Positions 1-9,792 are shown, counted from the first letter of the stretch. The stretch is DNA of 64,000 nt from Myxococcales bacterium (GCA_016792845.1 JAEUKH010000020.1:107722-171721); one strand, 5' to 3'. Notes: generated by a model not told the origin, from the sequence alone. A program made the numbers and translations.

Positions 1-1071
1 GTCGTTGTCGGGGCAGCCGTCTTCGTCTTCGTATCCGTCGCGGTCTTCGGCCTCGGTGCGGCAGCGGTCGTCGGCGTCGACGATGCCGTCGCCGTCGGTG
101 TCATTGCCGCGCGGCGCGTAGGCGAGCCCCGCCACGACGCGGTACGAGGGCGTGAGCGGGTCGCTCCCGAGGGGCAGCGTCGCGCCCGCGAAGACGGTGA
201 TGTCGCGGGCCGCGTCGGTCGCGTAGCGCGCGCCGAAGAAGAGCTCTTGGGGCGAGATGCTGCGGTAGCCCGCGCGCTGCGAGAGGCCCGCGTAGTTCAG
301 GTAGTCGAACGAGAACCCGAGGCCCGCGAGGGCGCCCGAGGCGATGGGGCGCATCGAGACGCCCGCGCCGAGCACGGCGTTGCTGCCGACCGAGAAGTCT
401 GCAAACTCCTGGGTGCCGCCGCGAACCCGCGCGCCCACGTTGGCCGTGAAGGTGAAGCGCGCGAGGCGGTAGTCGGCCACGGCCATGGGCGCGAAGGTGG
501 TCGTGCCCGCGCCCTGAAACGAGCGGTCGTCGCCGAAGGGCACCGCGAGGCCGAGGTCGAGGCGCAGCCCGAGGCCTGTCGCGTCGTCACGCCGCGGGCG
601 CTGCACGATGGCCCAAGACGCCTCGATGCGAATGTCGCGGAGCGCCGTCTCGCCGAGCGCGCTGCCGGCCGACCCGAGCACCGGGCCCGTGCCGAGGCCC
701 GACTGCGAGAGCACCACGGGCACCGCGGCCGAGAGCTGAAACCGCCGCGCGATGCCGACGTGCCACATGAAGTCGGCGGTGATGGCCCGCTCGATGGCGG
801 CGTTGCGCTGCGTCGACCCCGGCGGCGTGAGCACCAGCGGGTTGCCCATCATGTTGACGGTGAGCCCGAAGCCCACCGCGCCCGAAGGGGCGACCACGGG
901 CGAGCGCAGGCCCAGGTGCTCGGTCGCGCCGGAGCTAGGCCAGTACGTCTGCGCGTCGATCGCGGCGCTCGTGCCGACGGTCTGGGCCGAAGCGGTGCGC
1001 GCGACGGTGCCCGCCGAGAGCGCCGCGAGAGCGGCGAGAAGTGCTTGAGAAGAAGGGCTTCGTGTCGACAC
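1..1071 (-). CDS. OmpA-like outer-membrane protein with thrombospondin type 3 repeats (3' end off window)
   Basis: The minus-strand frame is open from a GTG at 1071 to the window edge, giving 357 visible codons, so the C-terminus is missing. Residues 1 to about 26 form a signal peptide ending in TARTASAQ-like sequence (Ala-rich core, ASAQ cleavage site). Residues 30-315 are rich in alternating beta-strand patterns (ADFMWHVGIARR, GLGLRLDLGLAVPFG, LGFSFDYLNYAGL) as in an outer-membrane barrel. From about residue 323 come Asp-rich calcium-binding type 3 repeats (DTDGDGIVDADDRC, DRDGYEDEDGCPDND). In this family the repeats usually link a barrel to a C-terminal OmpA peptidoglycan-binding domain, which would lie outside the window. 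No in-frame ATG lies upstream, so the GTG start is the best choice but is not certain. It is 63 bp downstream of the C2/PDZ gene on the same strand. Confidence 0.8.
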   Translation of the reverse strand, partial: MSTRSPSSQALLAALAALSAGTVARTASAQTVGTSAAIDAQTYWPSSGATEHLGLRSPVVAPSGAVGFGLTVNMMGNPLVLTPPGSTQRNAAIERAITADFMWHVGIARRFQLSAAVPVVLSQSGLGTGPVLGSAGSALGETALRDIRIEASWAIVQRPRRDDATGLGLRLDLGLAVPFGDDRSFQGAGTTTFAPMAVADYRLARFTFTANVGARVRGGTQEFADFSVGSNAVLGAGVSMRPIASGALAGLGFSFDYLNYAGLSQRAGYRSISPQELFFGARYATDAARDITVFAGATLPLGSDPLTPSYRVVAGLAYAPRGNDTDGDGIVDADDRCRTEAEDRDGYEDEDGCPDND

Positions 1072-1134
1072 GTCGGCTACCAGTGAGGGGTGAAGAGGGC
1101 GATGCTGCGAGAGTGTGATGCACCGAAGGGCGGC

Positions 1135-1926
1135 TTAGGGTTTGCGGGCGGGGTACACCGCGTCGCTTCGTACGATGACCTCGTGGGGGGCGCCGCGGCG
1201 TCGGAGCGAGAGGGTGACGTCACGGGTGGCGGCGCGGTCCATCGCTTGGCGGCTGCCGCGCTCGCCGAGGGCCGAGACGCGCTGCCCGTCGATGGCCTCG
1301 ATCTGGTCGTCGCGCTGGAGCCCCGCGGTGTTGCCGGGCGAGGCGGGCTCGACCTCGATCACGACGAGGGCATCTTCGTGGACCTCGTAGGTCACCCCCA
1401 TGCCCAGACGCGGCGTCGGCGCGGCGAGCTCGACCCGCAGCGTGGCCCCATTGGGGAAGGTGACCCGCCACACGCCCGAGGCGAGGGCGCCGTCGGGGAC
1501 TCCGGTTGATTCGATGACTGAGATGGGGTCATCGAGCACGCCGTCTTCGTCTCGGAGCTCGAAGCGATAGAGCGAGTCTGGGGTGAGAAAGAGCGTCTGC
1601 CCGGGGTCTTGCCACTGCGGCGTGGTGGTGTCGCTCACCACCGGCGAGCGATGCACCTCGGTGTTGTTGCGAGAGACGACGACGAAGGGGTCTGGGCCGC
1701 TGTCGCCGTCCCACGGTTGGCCGTCGGGGCGCATGGCCGGCATCACGGCTGAGACGACCCGCATCGTGCGGACGCTGGCCGGCGCCGGGGCGAGCGAGCC
1801 GCTCTCGCGCACCGCATCGGGCACCGCCCGGGTGGCCGTCGTATACCGCGGAAAGACCGCCCCGCAATGCGACGCGCCAAGCACCAAGAGCGCCGACGCG
1901 AAGAGCCTCTGAGACACGACACACAT
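1135..1926 (-). CDS. Secreted C2-like/PDZ domain protein
   Basis: The protein has 263 aa. The ATG at 1926 is chosen because it opens a signal peptide (hydrophobic FASALLVLGASHC, Cys21 a possible but non-canonical lipid site); coding-like sequence further upstream is repeat DNA. Residues 54-140 resemble a C2 fold as found in myxobacterial secreted proteins: DPFVVV, then DTTTPQW, then FELRDEDGVLDDP, with several acidic residues that could bind calcium. Residues 175-255 form a PDZ domain (VEPASPGNTAGLQRDDQIEA, then IDGQRVSALG), typical of the carboxylate-binding groove region. There is no protease domain, so it is probably an adaptor in the periplasm or outer membrane. It lies upstream of, and is codirectional with, the OmpA-like gene. 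The function is inferred from domains only. Confidence 0.75.
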   Translation of the reverse strand: MCVVSQRLFASALLVLGASHCGAVFPRYTTATRAVPDAVRESGSLAPAPASVRTMRVVSAVMPAMRPDGQPWDGDSGPDPFVVVSRNNTEVHRSPVVSDTTTPQWQDPGQTLFLTPDSLYRFELRDEDGVLDDPISVIESTGVPDGALASGVWRVTFPNGATLRVELAAPTPRLGMGVTYEVHEDALVVIEVEPASPGNTAGLQRDDQIEAIDGQRVSALGERGSRQAMDRAATRDVTLSLRRRGAPHEVIVRSDAVYPARKP

Positions 1927-2089
1927 GGCCGCGCGGACGCTACACCCGCGGCCCGGTTCGACACCAGCCTCACCGTTCACGCGCCCGGGGTGACCCGATC
2001 CTCCGCGCGACGACGTGCGCGGGCAGGTGCCGGGGCATCGCCGCCGCGGCAAGGCATGCGGACGTAGGAGGCGTCTTCGGGCGGGCGCG

Positions 2090-2271
2090 AGGCCTGCCCC
2101 TACGCGCGACGGGATGCCGACCCCATTGTGCTGCCCCCGTTGCCGCCACCACGTCGCCCGTCGCCCCCGCGTCGCCTGTCGCCCCCACGTCGCCCGTTGC
2201 CACCACGTCGCCTGCATTCGGGCAGGCACGAGGCCTGCCCCTACGCGCGACGGGATGCCGACCCCATCGTG
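2090..2271. repeat. Two direct copies of a dispersed palindromic repeat
   Basis: Positions 2090-2130 and 2231-2271 match over 41 bp with one difference (AGGCCTGCCCCTACGCGCGA and onward to CCCCATYGTG). The second copy begins with GGGCAGG-CACGA-GGCCTGCCC, a stem-loop. It behaves like the short palindromic intergenic repeats (REP-like) of many GC-rich genomes. Confidence 0.75.
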
Positions 2272-2435
2272 ATCCCCCCACGTAGGGGCGACCCTTGTGG
2301 TCGCCCGTCGCCCCGCGTCGCCCGTCGCCCCGCGTCGCCCGTCGCCCCCGCGTCGCCCGTCGCCCCGCGTCGCCCGTCGCCCCCGCGTCGCCCCCGCGTC
2401 GCCCGTCGCCCCCGCGTCGCCCGTCGCGGCCCCGC
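2145..2435. repeat. Degenerate GC-rich tandem repeat array
   Basis: A unit close to CGTCGCCCGTCGCCCC (about 15-17 bp) recurs many times with small length and base changes. From 2286 to 2306 the array overlaps a perfect palindrome, GGGCGACC-CTTGT-GGTCGCCC (8-bp stem, 5-nt loop). The open frames through this stretch are simple Arg/Pro/Ala or Gly/Asp/Ala repeats and are not genes. Confidence 0.8.
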
Positions 2436-2523
2436 GCCGCCACCGCTGCGTCGTCGCTTCGGCGCAGCGATTGCGTGACCCTGAGGGATTACGACGCTTG
2501 GCGGGCGTGCTACGAGAGCGGCC

Positions 2524-3612
2524 ATGACGGGTACGACATCACCGACGCTCGGCGTCAACCACCTGGGTCTGAACGGCATCGAGTTTGTTGAGTTCGCTTC
2601 GCCTGACCCGACGCGGCTCCATGCGCTCTTTCTCGAGTTTGGCTTCTCGCGTGTGATGCAGCATGCGTCGCTGCCCATCGACCTCTACGCGCAGCACGAC
2701 ATCGTCTTTTTGCTGAACCGTGACCCCAACAGCTTCGCCGGGCGCTTCGCGGCCACCCACGGCCCGAGCATCGCGAGCATGGGCTGGCGCGTCTTCGATG
2801 CGAAGAAGGCCCTCGACACCGCCACCGGCCGCGGCGCCCGGGCCGCCGAGAGCCCCGACCTCTCGCGCGAGGGCGCGAAGCTCGAAGCCATCTACGGCAT
2901 CGGCGATTCGCTCATCTACCTCGTCGACGGCGACCCCCTCCGCAGTGTCGCCGAGCGCTACGCGCCGCTCGGCTTCGTGGCCCTCGAGTCGCCCGATCGC
3001 GTCGCAGACCGCGGCTTCCTCGTCATCGACCATATGACCAACAATGTCTTCAAAGGCACCATGGCCATGTGGTCAGACTTCTACAAGAACGTCTTCGGCT
3101 TCACCGAGGTGCGATACTTCGACATCCGCGGCGCCAAGACCGGCCTTACGAGCTTCGCCCTCCGGTCGCCGTGCGGCAAGTTCTGCATCCCGATCAACGA
3201 GGCCGACGAGAAGAAGTCGCAGATTAACGAGTACCTCGACGAGTACAAGGGGCCGGGCATCCAGCACCTGGCTTTCGCCACCCGCGACATCCTCGCGTCG
3301 CTCGATTCGTTCAAGGGCAGCGACGCGGTGAGCTTCCTCGACATCGAAGAAGATTATTATCGCTCGGTCTTCGAGCGTGTGCCCAACGTGAAAGAAGACA
3401 AGGCCCGCATCGAGGCCCACAACGTGCTCGTCGACGGCGACGAGAGCGGCTACCTCTTGCAGATCTTTACGAAGAACATCATCGGCCCGATCTTCATCGA
3501 GCTCATCCAGCGCGAGGCGCACATGGGCTTCGGCGACGGCAATTTCGGCGCGCTCTTCCGCGCCATCGAGCGCGACCAGATGCGTCGCGGGGTCTTCGAC
3601 GACAAGCACTGA
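2524..3612 (+). CDS. hppD: 4-hydroxyphenylpyruvate dioxygenase
   Basis: The 362-aa product matches the usual family length. It converts 4-hydroxyphenylpyruvate to homogentisate with O2 and Fe(II), the second step of tyrosine catabolism, in the cytoplasm. The two-vicinal-oxygen-chelate domains are present, and the three iron ligands can be placed: His170 in VIDHMTNNV, His248 in GIQHLAFAT and Glu326 in GPIFIELIQRE. The C-terminal signature with FTKNIIGPIF and the GFGDGNFGALF helix is intact. The ATG at 2524 fits the family N-terminus (LGLNGIEFVEFA follows directly). No homogentisate dioxygenase or maleylacetoacetate isomerase gene is adjacent, so it is a single-gene unit here. It converges with the pqqB-like gene, and both stop codons sit in one hairpin. 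Confidence 0.95.
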   Translation: MTGTTSPTLGVNHLGLNGIEFVEFASPDPTRLHALFLEFGFSRVMQHASLPIDLYAQHDIVFLLNRDPNSFAGRFAATHGPSIASMGWRVFDAKKALDTATGRGARAAESPDLSREGAKLEAIYGIGDSLIYLVDGDPLRSVAERYAPLGFVALESPDRVADRGFLVIDHMTNNVFKGTMAMWSDFYKNVFGFTEVRYFDIRGAKTGLTSFALRSPCGKFCIPINEADEKKSQINEYLDEYKGPGIQHLAFATRDILASLDSFKGSDAVSFLDIEEDYYRSVFERVPNVKEDKARIEAHNVLVDGDESGYLLQIFTKNIIGPIFIELIQREAHMGFGDGNFGALFRAIERDQMRRGVFDDKH

Positions 3613-3637
3613 GCGGAGCCGCGGGCGGCGCGCTCAG
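3609..3637. terminator. Bidirectional hairpin between hppD and pqqB
   Basis: CTGAGCG (3609-3615) pairs with CGCTCAG (3631-3637), and an inner GCCGC/GCGGC pair extends the stem. The TGA of hppD (3610-3612) and the stop of the minus-strand gene (3634-3636) lie in opposite arms. There is no T-run, so termination in either direction is only inferred. Confidence 0.4.
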
Positions 3638-4572
3638 AGCACCCAGCGCTGGCCGTCGTAGCCGACGCTGAGCTGGCGGGCTTCGAGCCAGCGCCGCGCC
3701 TCGCTGGAGGCATCCAAGATCGGGTTGGTGTTGTTGATGTGCACCAGCACCCGCTCGGCCTCGCCGAACTGCGCGAGAAATTCAGCCATGCCGCCGGGGC
3801 CCGAGAGCGGCGCGTGGCCCATCTCGAGGGCCGTCTTGGCCGAGCACCCGAGGCGCACGAGCTCGTCGTCGGTGAAGCAGGTGCCGTCGACCAAGATGAG
3901 CCGGGCGCCCTGAAAATGGGCCGCGAGGCGCGCGTCGAGGGTCTTGACGCCGGGCACGTACACCGCCCGGGTCTCAGGGTCTGCCTCGGTCGAGAAGACC
4001 AGGCCCACGGTGTCGCCCGCGTAGAGATCGGCCCGCTCGTGGGGCTGCAAGAGCGGCAGCATGTACGGCGGCGGCTTGCTCGCGACGGTGAAGGCCGAGA
4101 CCCGCAGCCCGAGGTCGAGCCCCGCCCGGTCGTGAAGGGCGCACGGCGCGTCGGTGTGCAGGGTGCGCAGCGCGACGGGCCCGTAGGCCGAGAGCACCGG
4201 CACGATGCGCAGCCCGTCGACGAGCGCCCGCTTCACCCGCGGGGTGGCGTAGATGGGCGGGGCGCCGCCCTCGCGCAAGACAAACAGCCCGAGCGCGTGG
4301 TCGATGTCGGCGTTGCTCAGAACCACCGCAGAGACAGGGCTGTCTCGCAAACCGCGGGGGTGCAGGGCGGGGGTCGCGGCGAGCTGGAGCCTGACGTCAG
4401 GCGAGGCGTTCACCAAGACCCAGCGCACGCCGTCGGCGCTGACCGCGAGCGACGATTGGTGGCGGGGCGTGACCGCGGGCGAGGCGGCGCGGGCCGAGAG
4501 ACAGTTGGGGCAGCCGCAGTTCCACTGAGGGAGGCCGCCGCCGGCGGCGGTGCCGAGGAGGGCGATGTGCAT
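3634..4572 (-). CDS. pqqB: PqqB-like metallo-beta-lactamase-fold protein
   Basis: The 312-aa product has the PqqB hallmarks. The N-terminus HIALLGTAAGGGLPQWNCGC carries the zinc-binding Cys19/Cys21/Cys24 knot. It also has SNADIDHALGL, GHAPLSGPGG near the middle of the C-terminal half, and HINNTNPIL near the end. PqqB acts in pyrroloquinoline quinone maturation; published work assigns it an iron-dependent tyrosine hydroxylase role on the PqqA-derived intermediate. No pqqA, pqqC, pqqD or pqqE is visible on either side, so its role here may be separate. It is transcribed alone, with 358 bp of upstream DNA, and converges with hppD. The family assignment is firm; the pathway is uncertain. Confidence 0.88.
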   Translation of the reverse strand: MHIALLGTAAGGGLPQWNCGCPNCLSARAASPAVTPRHQSSLAVSADGVRWVLVNASPDVRLQLAATPALHPRGLRDSPVSAVVLSNADIDHALGLFVLREGGAPPIYATPRVKRALVDGLRIVPVLSAYGPVALRTLHTDAPCALHDRAGLDLGLRVSAFTVASKPPPYMLPLLQPHERADLYAGDTVGLVFSTEADPETRAVYVPGVKTLDARLAAHFQGARLILVDGTCFTDDELVRLGCSAKTALEMGHAPLSGPGGMAEFLAQFGEAERVLVHINNTNPILDASSEARRWLEARQLSVGYDGQRWVL

Positions 4573-4930
4573 GGATGGGGTGAGGTCGCGCGAAGCGGCG
4601 CGCGGTCTCGTCGAGGGCCTTAGCCCTGCGAAGCGTAGGCGCCGATCTCAGCGCAGGCCGACTTCGTCTCGAAGCGCGGCTTCGACCAAACCCGCGGAGC
4701 CTTCGCCGGTGTGGTGGGGGTTGACCCACGAAGCTCGGTTGACTCTCCCTCGACCCGTCGCACATCACGCATCGTCAAGCACTCCTGTAAAAACCGTGGC
4801 GATGACCTTAGTGCCCGCGCGGGCGGGCGGTCAAGCGCAGCCCTTGCGCGGTCATACGCGGCGGCGTCTCACGCCTGGCAGTACGGCCGCCGCGATGGGG
4901 TGATAGGGGGGCGCCGTGGAAGGCGCGGGC
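4573..4930. other. Intergenic region upstream of pqqB
   Basis: These 358 bp lie between the pqqB start and the lpd stop, both on the minus strand. Open frames here have poor codon bias and arginine-rich products, so I call no gene. The pqqB promoter should be here; no convincing consensus was found. Confidence 0.5.
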
Positions 4931-6367
4931 TCAGCGGTTGAGGATGTGGACGGCCTCGCCGATGGCGGCCTTGGCGGCCTCCATCACAGACTCGCCGAGG
5001 GTCGGGTGCGGGTGCACGGTGAGGCCGATGTCTTCGATGAAGGCGTCCATCTCAAGGCCGAGGGCGGCCTCTGAGATCAGGTCGGTGGCGTTCGGCCCCA
5101 CGATGTGAACCCCGATGACTTTGTAGTCTTTGTGGTCGGGGCCGACCTTCTCGGCGATCACCTTGACGAAGCCGTCGGTCTCCATCACCGCCATCGCGCG
5201 ACCGCTCGCCGCGAAGGGGAACTTGCCCACCTTCACGTCGAGCCCCTTGGCCTTGGCCTCGAACTCGTAGAGCCCCACCGACGCGATCTCGGGGTGCGTG
5301 AAGGTCGCCGCCGGCATCGCGCGCCAGTCGCGCACGGCCTTGTGCCCTGCGATCACTTCGGCCGCGATTTCGCCCTCTTTGCTGGCCTTGTGCGCGAGGT
5401 ACGGGCCGCCCGACACGTCGCCGATGGCGTACACGCCCGGCACGTTGCTCTGCATCGTGTCGTCGGTGACGATGTGACCGCGCTTGTCGAGGGTCACGCC
5501 GAGCTTCTCAAGCCCGAGGCCCGCCGTGTTGGGCTTGAAGCCCACGGCCACCAACACCACGTCGGTGTCGACGGTCTGGGGCTGACCCTGCACGTCGAGC
5601 TTCACCCGCAGGGCGCCGTCGGCGAGGGTCTCGTAGCCCATGGCCTTGGCGTTGGTGATGAAGTTCACCTTGGCGTGCTTCATGTGCTTGAGCACCGGCG
5701 CGACGAGGTCTTGATCCATCGAGGCGAGCACGTTCGGCATGAACTCGACCACGGTGACCTCGACGCCGAGCTTCGAGTACACGCCGCCGAGCTCCATCCC
5801 GATGATGCCGCCGCCGATGATGGTCATGCGCCGGGGCAGGGGGTTCAAGCTCACGGCCTCTTTCGCCGTGATGATCTTCTTGCCGTCGTACTTGAAGGTC
5901 GGCAGCTCGACCACGCTCGTGCCCGTCGACACGATGATCGCCTTGGTGGCCCGCGCGATGACCTTCTGCCCGTCGGGGGTCTCGACCTCGACGGTGCGCG
6001 CATCGACGAGCCGCGCGTTGCCCTTGAGGAGCTCGGCGCCGTTGCCCTTCACGAGCCCCGCCACGCCCGTCGTGAGCTTCTTGACGATGCCATTCTTCCA
6101 CTCTTGGAGCTTGCCCGCGTCGACCGACACCGACGAAATGATCACGCCCATGGTGCCCGCATTCTCGCGGGCCTTCTCGGTGAAATTCGCCGCCGCGATG
6201 AGGGCCTTGCTCGGGATGCAACCCCAGTTCAAGCACACCCCGCCCCAGCTGTCTTTTTCGACCACGAGGGTCTTCTGCTTCAGCTGCGCGAGGCGAATGG
6301 CGGCCACGTATCCGCCGGGGCCGCCACCGATCACGATGGCGTCGTAGGTCTTGATCTCTGAGCTCAT
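4931..6367 (-). CDS. lpdA: Dihydrolipoyl dehydrogenase (E3)
   Basis: The 478-aa flavoprotein oxidises the dihydrolipoyl groups of 2-oxoacid dehydrogenase complexes and the glycine cleavage system, passing electrons through FAD to NAD+. Features in order: FAD-binding GGGPGGY (residues 14-20), the redox disulfide Cys45/Cys50 in GGVCLNWGCIPSK, the NAD-binding GGGIIGMELG (about 185-194), the second FAD motif VYAIGDVSGG, and the C-terminal HPHPTLGE with the catalytic His/Glu pair supplied to the partner subunit. The ATG at 6367 is preferred because it gives the family N-terminus and is preceded by GGAGAGA; an upstream in-frame ATG at 6436 adds an unconserved leader. No E1/E2 genes are adjacent; an E1 alpha gene lies at 8.7-9.8 kb. 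Confidence 0.96.
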   Translation of the reverse strand: MSSEIKTYDAIVIGGGPGGYVAAIRLAQLKQKTLVVEKDSWGGVCLNWGCIPSKALIAAANFTEKARENAGTMGVIISSVSVDAGKLQEWKNGIVKKLTTGVAGLVKGNGAELLKGNARLVDARTVEVETPDGQKVIARATKAIIVSTGTSVVELPTFKYDGKKIITAKEAVSLNPLPRRMTIIGGGIIGMELGGVYSKLGVEVTVVEFMPNVLASMDQDLVAPVLKHMKHAKVNFITNAKAMGYETLADGALRVKLDVQGQPQTVDTDVVLVAVGFKPNTAGLGLEKLGVTLDKRGHIVTDDTMQSNVPGVYAIGDVSGGPYLAHKASKEGEIAAEVIAGHKAVRDWRAMPAATFTHPEIASVGLYEFEAKAKGLDVKVGKFPFAASGRAMAVMETDGFVKVIAEKVGPDHKDYKVIGVHIVGPNATDLISEAALGLEMDAFIEDIGLTVHPHPTLGESVMEAAKAAIGEAVHILNR

Positions 6368-6480
6368 TTCTCGGTGTCTCTCCAGCGAAGACGGGGCCTC
6401 GTCAGCCCGCGCGTCGCGCTTCGATACCATACACACCTGGGGTTTTCGACTCCCGCCTTCAAGCCCCGGGCGACCCGCGT

Positions 6481-6871
6481 TCAGAACGCCTCTTCGGTCT
6501 CGGTCTCTGCGTCGGCGCTGTCAAGGTGCGCCGCGGTCGACACGAGCCTCGCGGCGATGGCCTCGGCCACGACCGCGCCGGTCGCGACGGGTGATGACCG
6601 CGCGGTGCCCGGCGGGCGCTTCGGCCATGGTGGGCGCCGTCGCGCGGTGCGAGACCGCGAGTCGCGTCAACGTTGCGTCGGCGAGGCCGGGCTCGTCGAT
6701 GAGGCGATCGCAGACTACGAAGTCAGCCGTGGGCACGATCTTCCGGTTATGGTCGCCCACGATGGTGACCGCCGTGCGGCGCGTGCTGAAAATACCCTGC
6801 CGCGAGGGGGGGGCGCCCGTCGACGATGCGCGCCTCGGCGACGCGACGCGCTCGTAGCGCACCTCGCTCAT
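6481..6871 (-). pseudogene. Frameshifted small gene of unknown function
   Basis: From the ATG at 6871 the frame has strong GC-third-position coding bias (SEVRYERVASP, then TAVTIVGDHNRKIV, then FVVCDRLIDEPG). That bias stops at about 6590, where the product becomes arginine-rich. In the next frame it resumes as VATGAVVAEAIAARLV and LDSADAETETEEAF and ends at TGA 6481-6483. Dropping one G from the GGG at 6589-6591 would join both parts into one protein of about 129 aa; the span is 391 bp, one base over 130 codons. A run of eight G at 6806-6813 lies in the same gene. It could be a sequencing error, a real decayed gene or a switchable gene. The family is not recognised. Confidence 0.6.
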
Positions 6872-7040
6872 GCTCTGAACGATTGAAATTGTCGCGAGTC
6901 AAGGGGCCTCAACGTCGAGGCTGATGCAACGAACGCGGTGCTCTCGCGCGAGCTGGTTGGCTCTCTCTTAAGGCGCCATCGCGGTGCGAACGATACCATC
7001 GCCGCGGGCGCCAGAGCTTTGCTACGTTGGGCCCACGACC

Positions 7041-8663
<1,623 letters not shown>

Positions 8664-8670
8664 CAGCGCG

Positions 8671-9792
8671 TCAATGTTCGCCGTGGCCCTTCGCGGGGGC
8701 GCGGCCGACGAGGTCGCTGCGCTGCTCGTCAAGGTGCCAGGGGAGCCCCGCGTAGACGTCTTCGAAGAGGCTCTCGCGGCGGAGCGCGGGCGAGGCCTCG
8801 GCCTCTTGGATGGCCGCGTTGATCTCTTGGCTGAGCGCTTCGGTGAGCGCGGCGTCGCGCGCCTCGTCGCAGAGGCCGCGGGCGTACATGAAGCGCCTGA
8901 AGCGCTCGACGGGGTCTTTGGCGACCCACGCGTCGACCTCTTCTTGCTTGCGGTAGCGCGAGGGGTCATCGCTGCTCGAATGGGCGCCGATGCGGTAGGT
9001 GACGCACTCGATGAGCGTCGCGCCGCCCCCCGCCCGCGCACGGGCCGCGGCCTCGCGCATCACGGTGTACACCGCGAGCGCGTCGTTGCCGTCGACCCGC
9101 ACCCCGGGGATGCCGTACGCCACCGCCTTCGCGGCGAAGCTCGCGCTCGCGGTCTGGGCCGACGAGGGCACGCTGATGGCCCAGTGGTTGTTCTGACAGA
9201 CCAGAAGCGCCGGGAGCTTGTAGACCCCTGCAAAATTCGCTGCGTTGTGAAAGTCAGGCTGGCTCGTCGCGCCGTCGCCGAAGAAGCCCACCGCCACCCG
9301 GTCGTGGCCCTGCAACTTCATCGCCCAGGCGGCCCCCACCGCCTGCGGGATCTGCGGCCCGATGCAGCTCGACCAGGCCACCTGGTTCACCGCCCGGCCC
9401 GAGTAGTGCGAGGGCATCTGGCGGCCCTTCTGCACGTCGCGCCCGTTGCCCCAACACTGGGCCACGTAGGTCGCCAAGGGGAAGCCCCGCACCAGCATCA
9501 CCGCGCCCTCGCGCAGCCCCGGAAACACCCAGTCGTCGTGCCGCAGCGCGAAGCCCGCGGCGATGGGCGTGGCCTCTTGCCCCTTCACCTCGCCGTAGAA
9601 CCCGATGCGCCCCTGGCGCTGCACGATTAGCATCTTCTCGTCGAGGAGCCGAAGCTGCCGGAGCGCCCGGTAAATCTGCGTCAGCGTCGCGTCGTCGAGC
9701 CCCGGGTCGCGCCCCGGGAAGACGCCGCCCGCGTCGTCGAGAACACGAAAGAGCCCTGTGGCCGCCTCAAAACCCGCGATCGTCTCGGTCAT
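8671..9792 (-). CDS. Thiamine-pyrophosphate-dependent 2-oxoacid dehydrogenase E1 component, alpha subunit
   Basis: The 373-aa product belongs to the pyruvate/branched-chain 2-oxoacid dehydrogenase E1 alpha family. It decarboxylates a 2-oxoacid on thiamine diphosphate and transfers the acyl unit to E2 lipoyl. The cofactor motif is clear: GDG at 172-174, followed by NN at 201-202 in VCQNNHWAISVP. The substrate-channel segment YGEVKGQEATPIAAG and the phosphorylation-loop-like YRIGAHSSSDDPSRY are also present. The size and the DDPSRYR loop fit the branched-chain or pyruvate alpha subunit of heterotetrameric E1. The partner E1 beta is not next to it: the upstream gene encodes a DUF4328 membrane protein, which is unusual. 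Substrate specificity cannot be told from sequence alone. Confidence 0.92.
   Translation of the reverse strand: MTETIAGFEAATGLFRVLDDAGGVFPGRDPGLDDATLTQIYRALRQLRLLDEKMLIVQRQGRIGFYGEVKGQEATPIAAGFALRHDDWVFPGLREGAVMLVRGFPLATYVAQCWGNGRDVQKGRQMPSHYSGRAVNQVAWSSCIGPQIPQAVGAAWAMKLQGHDRVAVGFFGDGATSQPDFHNAANFAGVYKLPALLVCQNNHWAISVPSSAQTASASFAAKAVAYGIPGVRVDGNDALAVYTVMREAAARARAGGGATLIECVTYRIGAHSSSDDPSRYRKQEEVDAWVAKDPVERFRRFMYARGLCDEARDAALTEALSQEINAAIQEAEASPALRRESLFEDVYAGLPWHLDEQRSDLVGRAPAKGHGEH

Larger units (their letters stand above)
1927..2523. other. Repeat-rich intergenic region between divergent genes
   Basis: These 597 bp separate the C2/PDZ gene from hppD. I see no credible gene. The region contains two copies of a 41-bp repeat, a perfect 8-bp hairpin at 2286-2306 and a long degenerate GTCGCCC-type tandem array (about 2145-2435). 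Promoters for both flanking genes must lie here or overlap the repeats, but no convincing -35/-10 pair stands out. Confidence 0.7.

Noticed and set aside
2128..2590. Several long arginine/proline- or glycine/alanine-rich open frames on both strands
   Set aside because: They are translations of the GTCGCCC tandem array and dispersed repeats, with no start signal, no codon bias and no similarity to proteins.
4550..4903. Possible 117-aa plus-strand gene between pqqB and lpd
   Set aside because: Arginine/serine-rich product, poor third-position GC bias and no ribosome binding site; it overlaps the pqqB start on the other strand.
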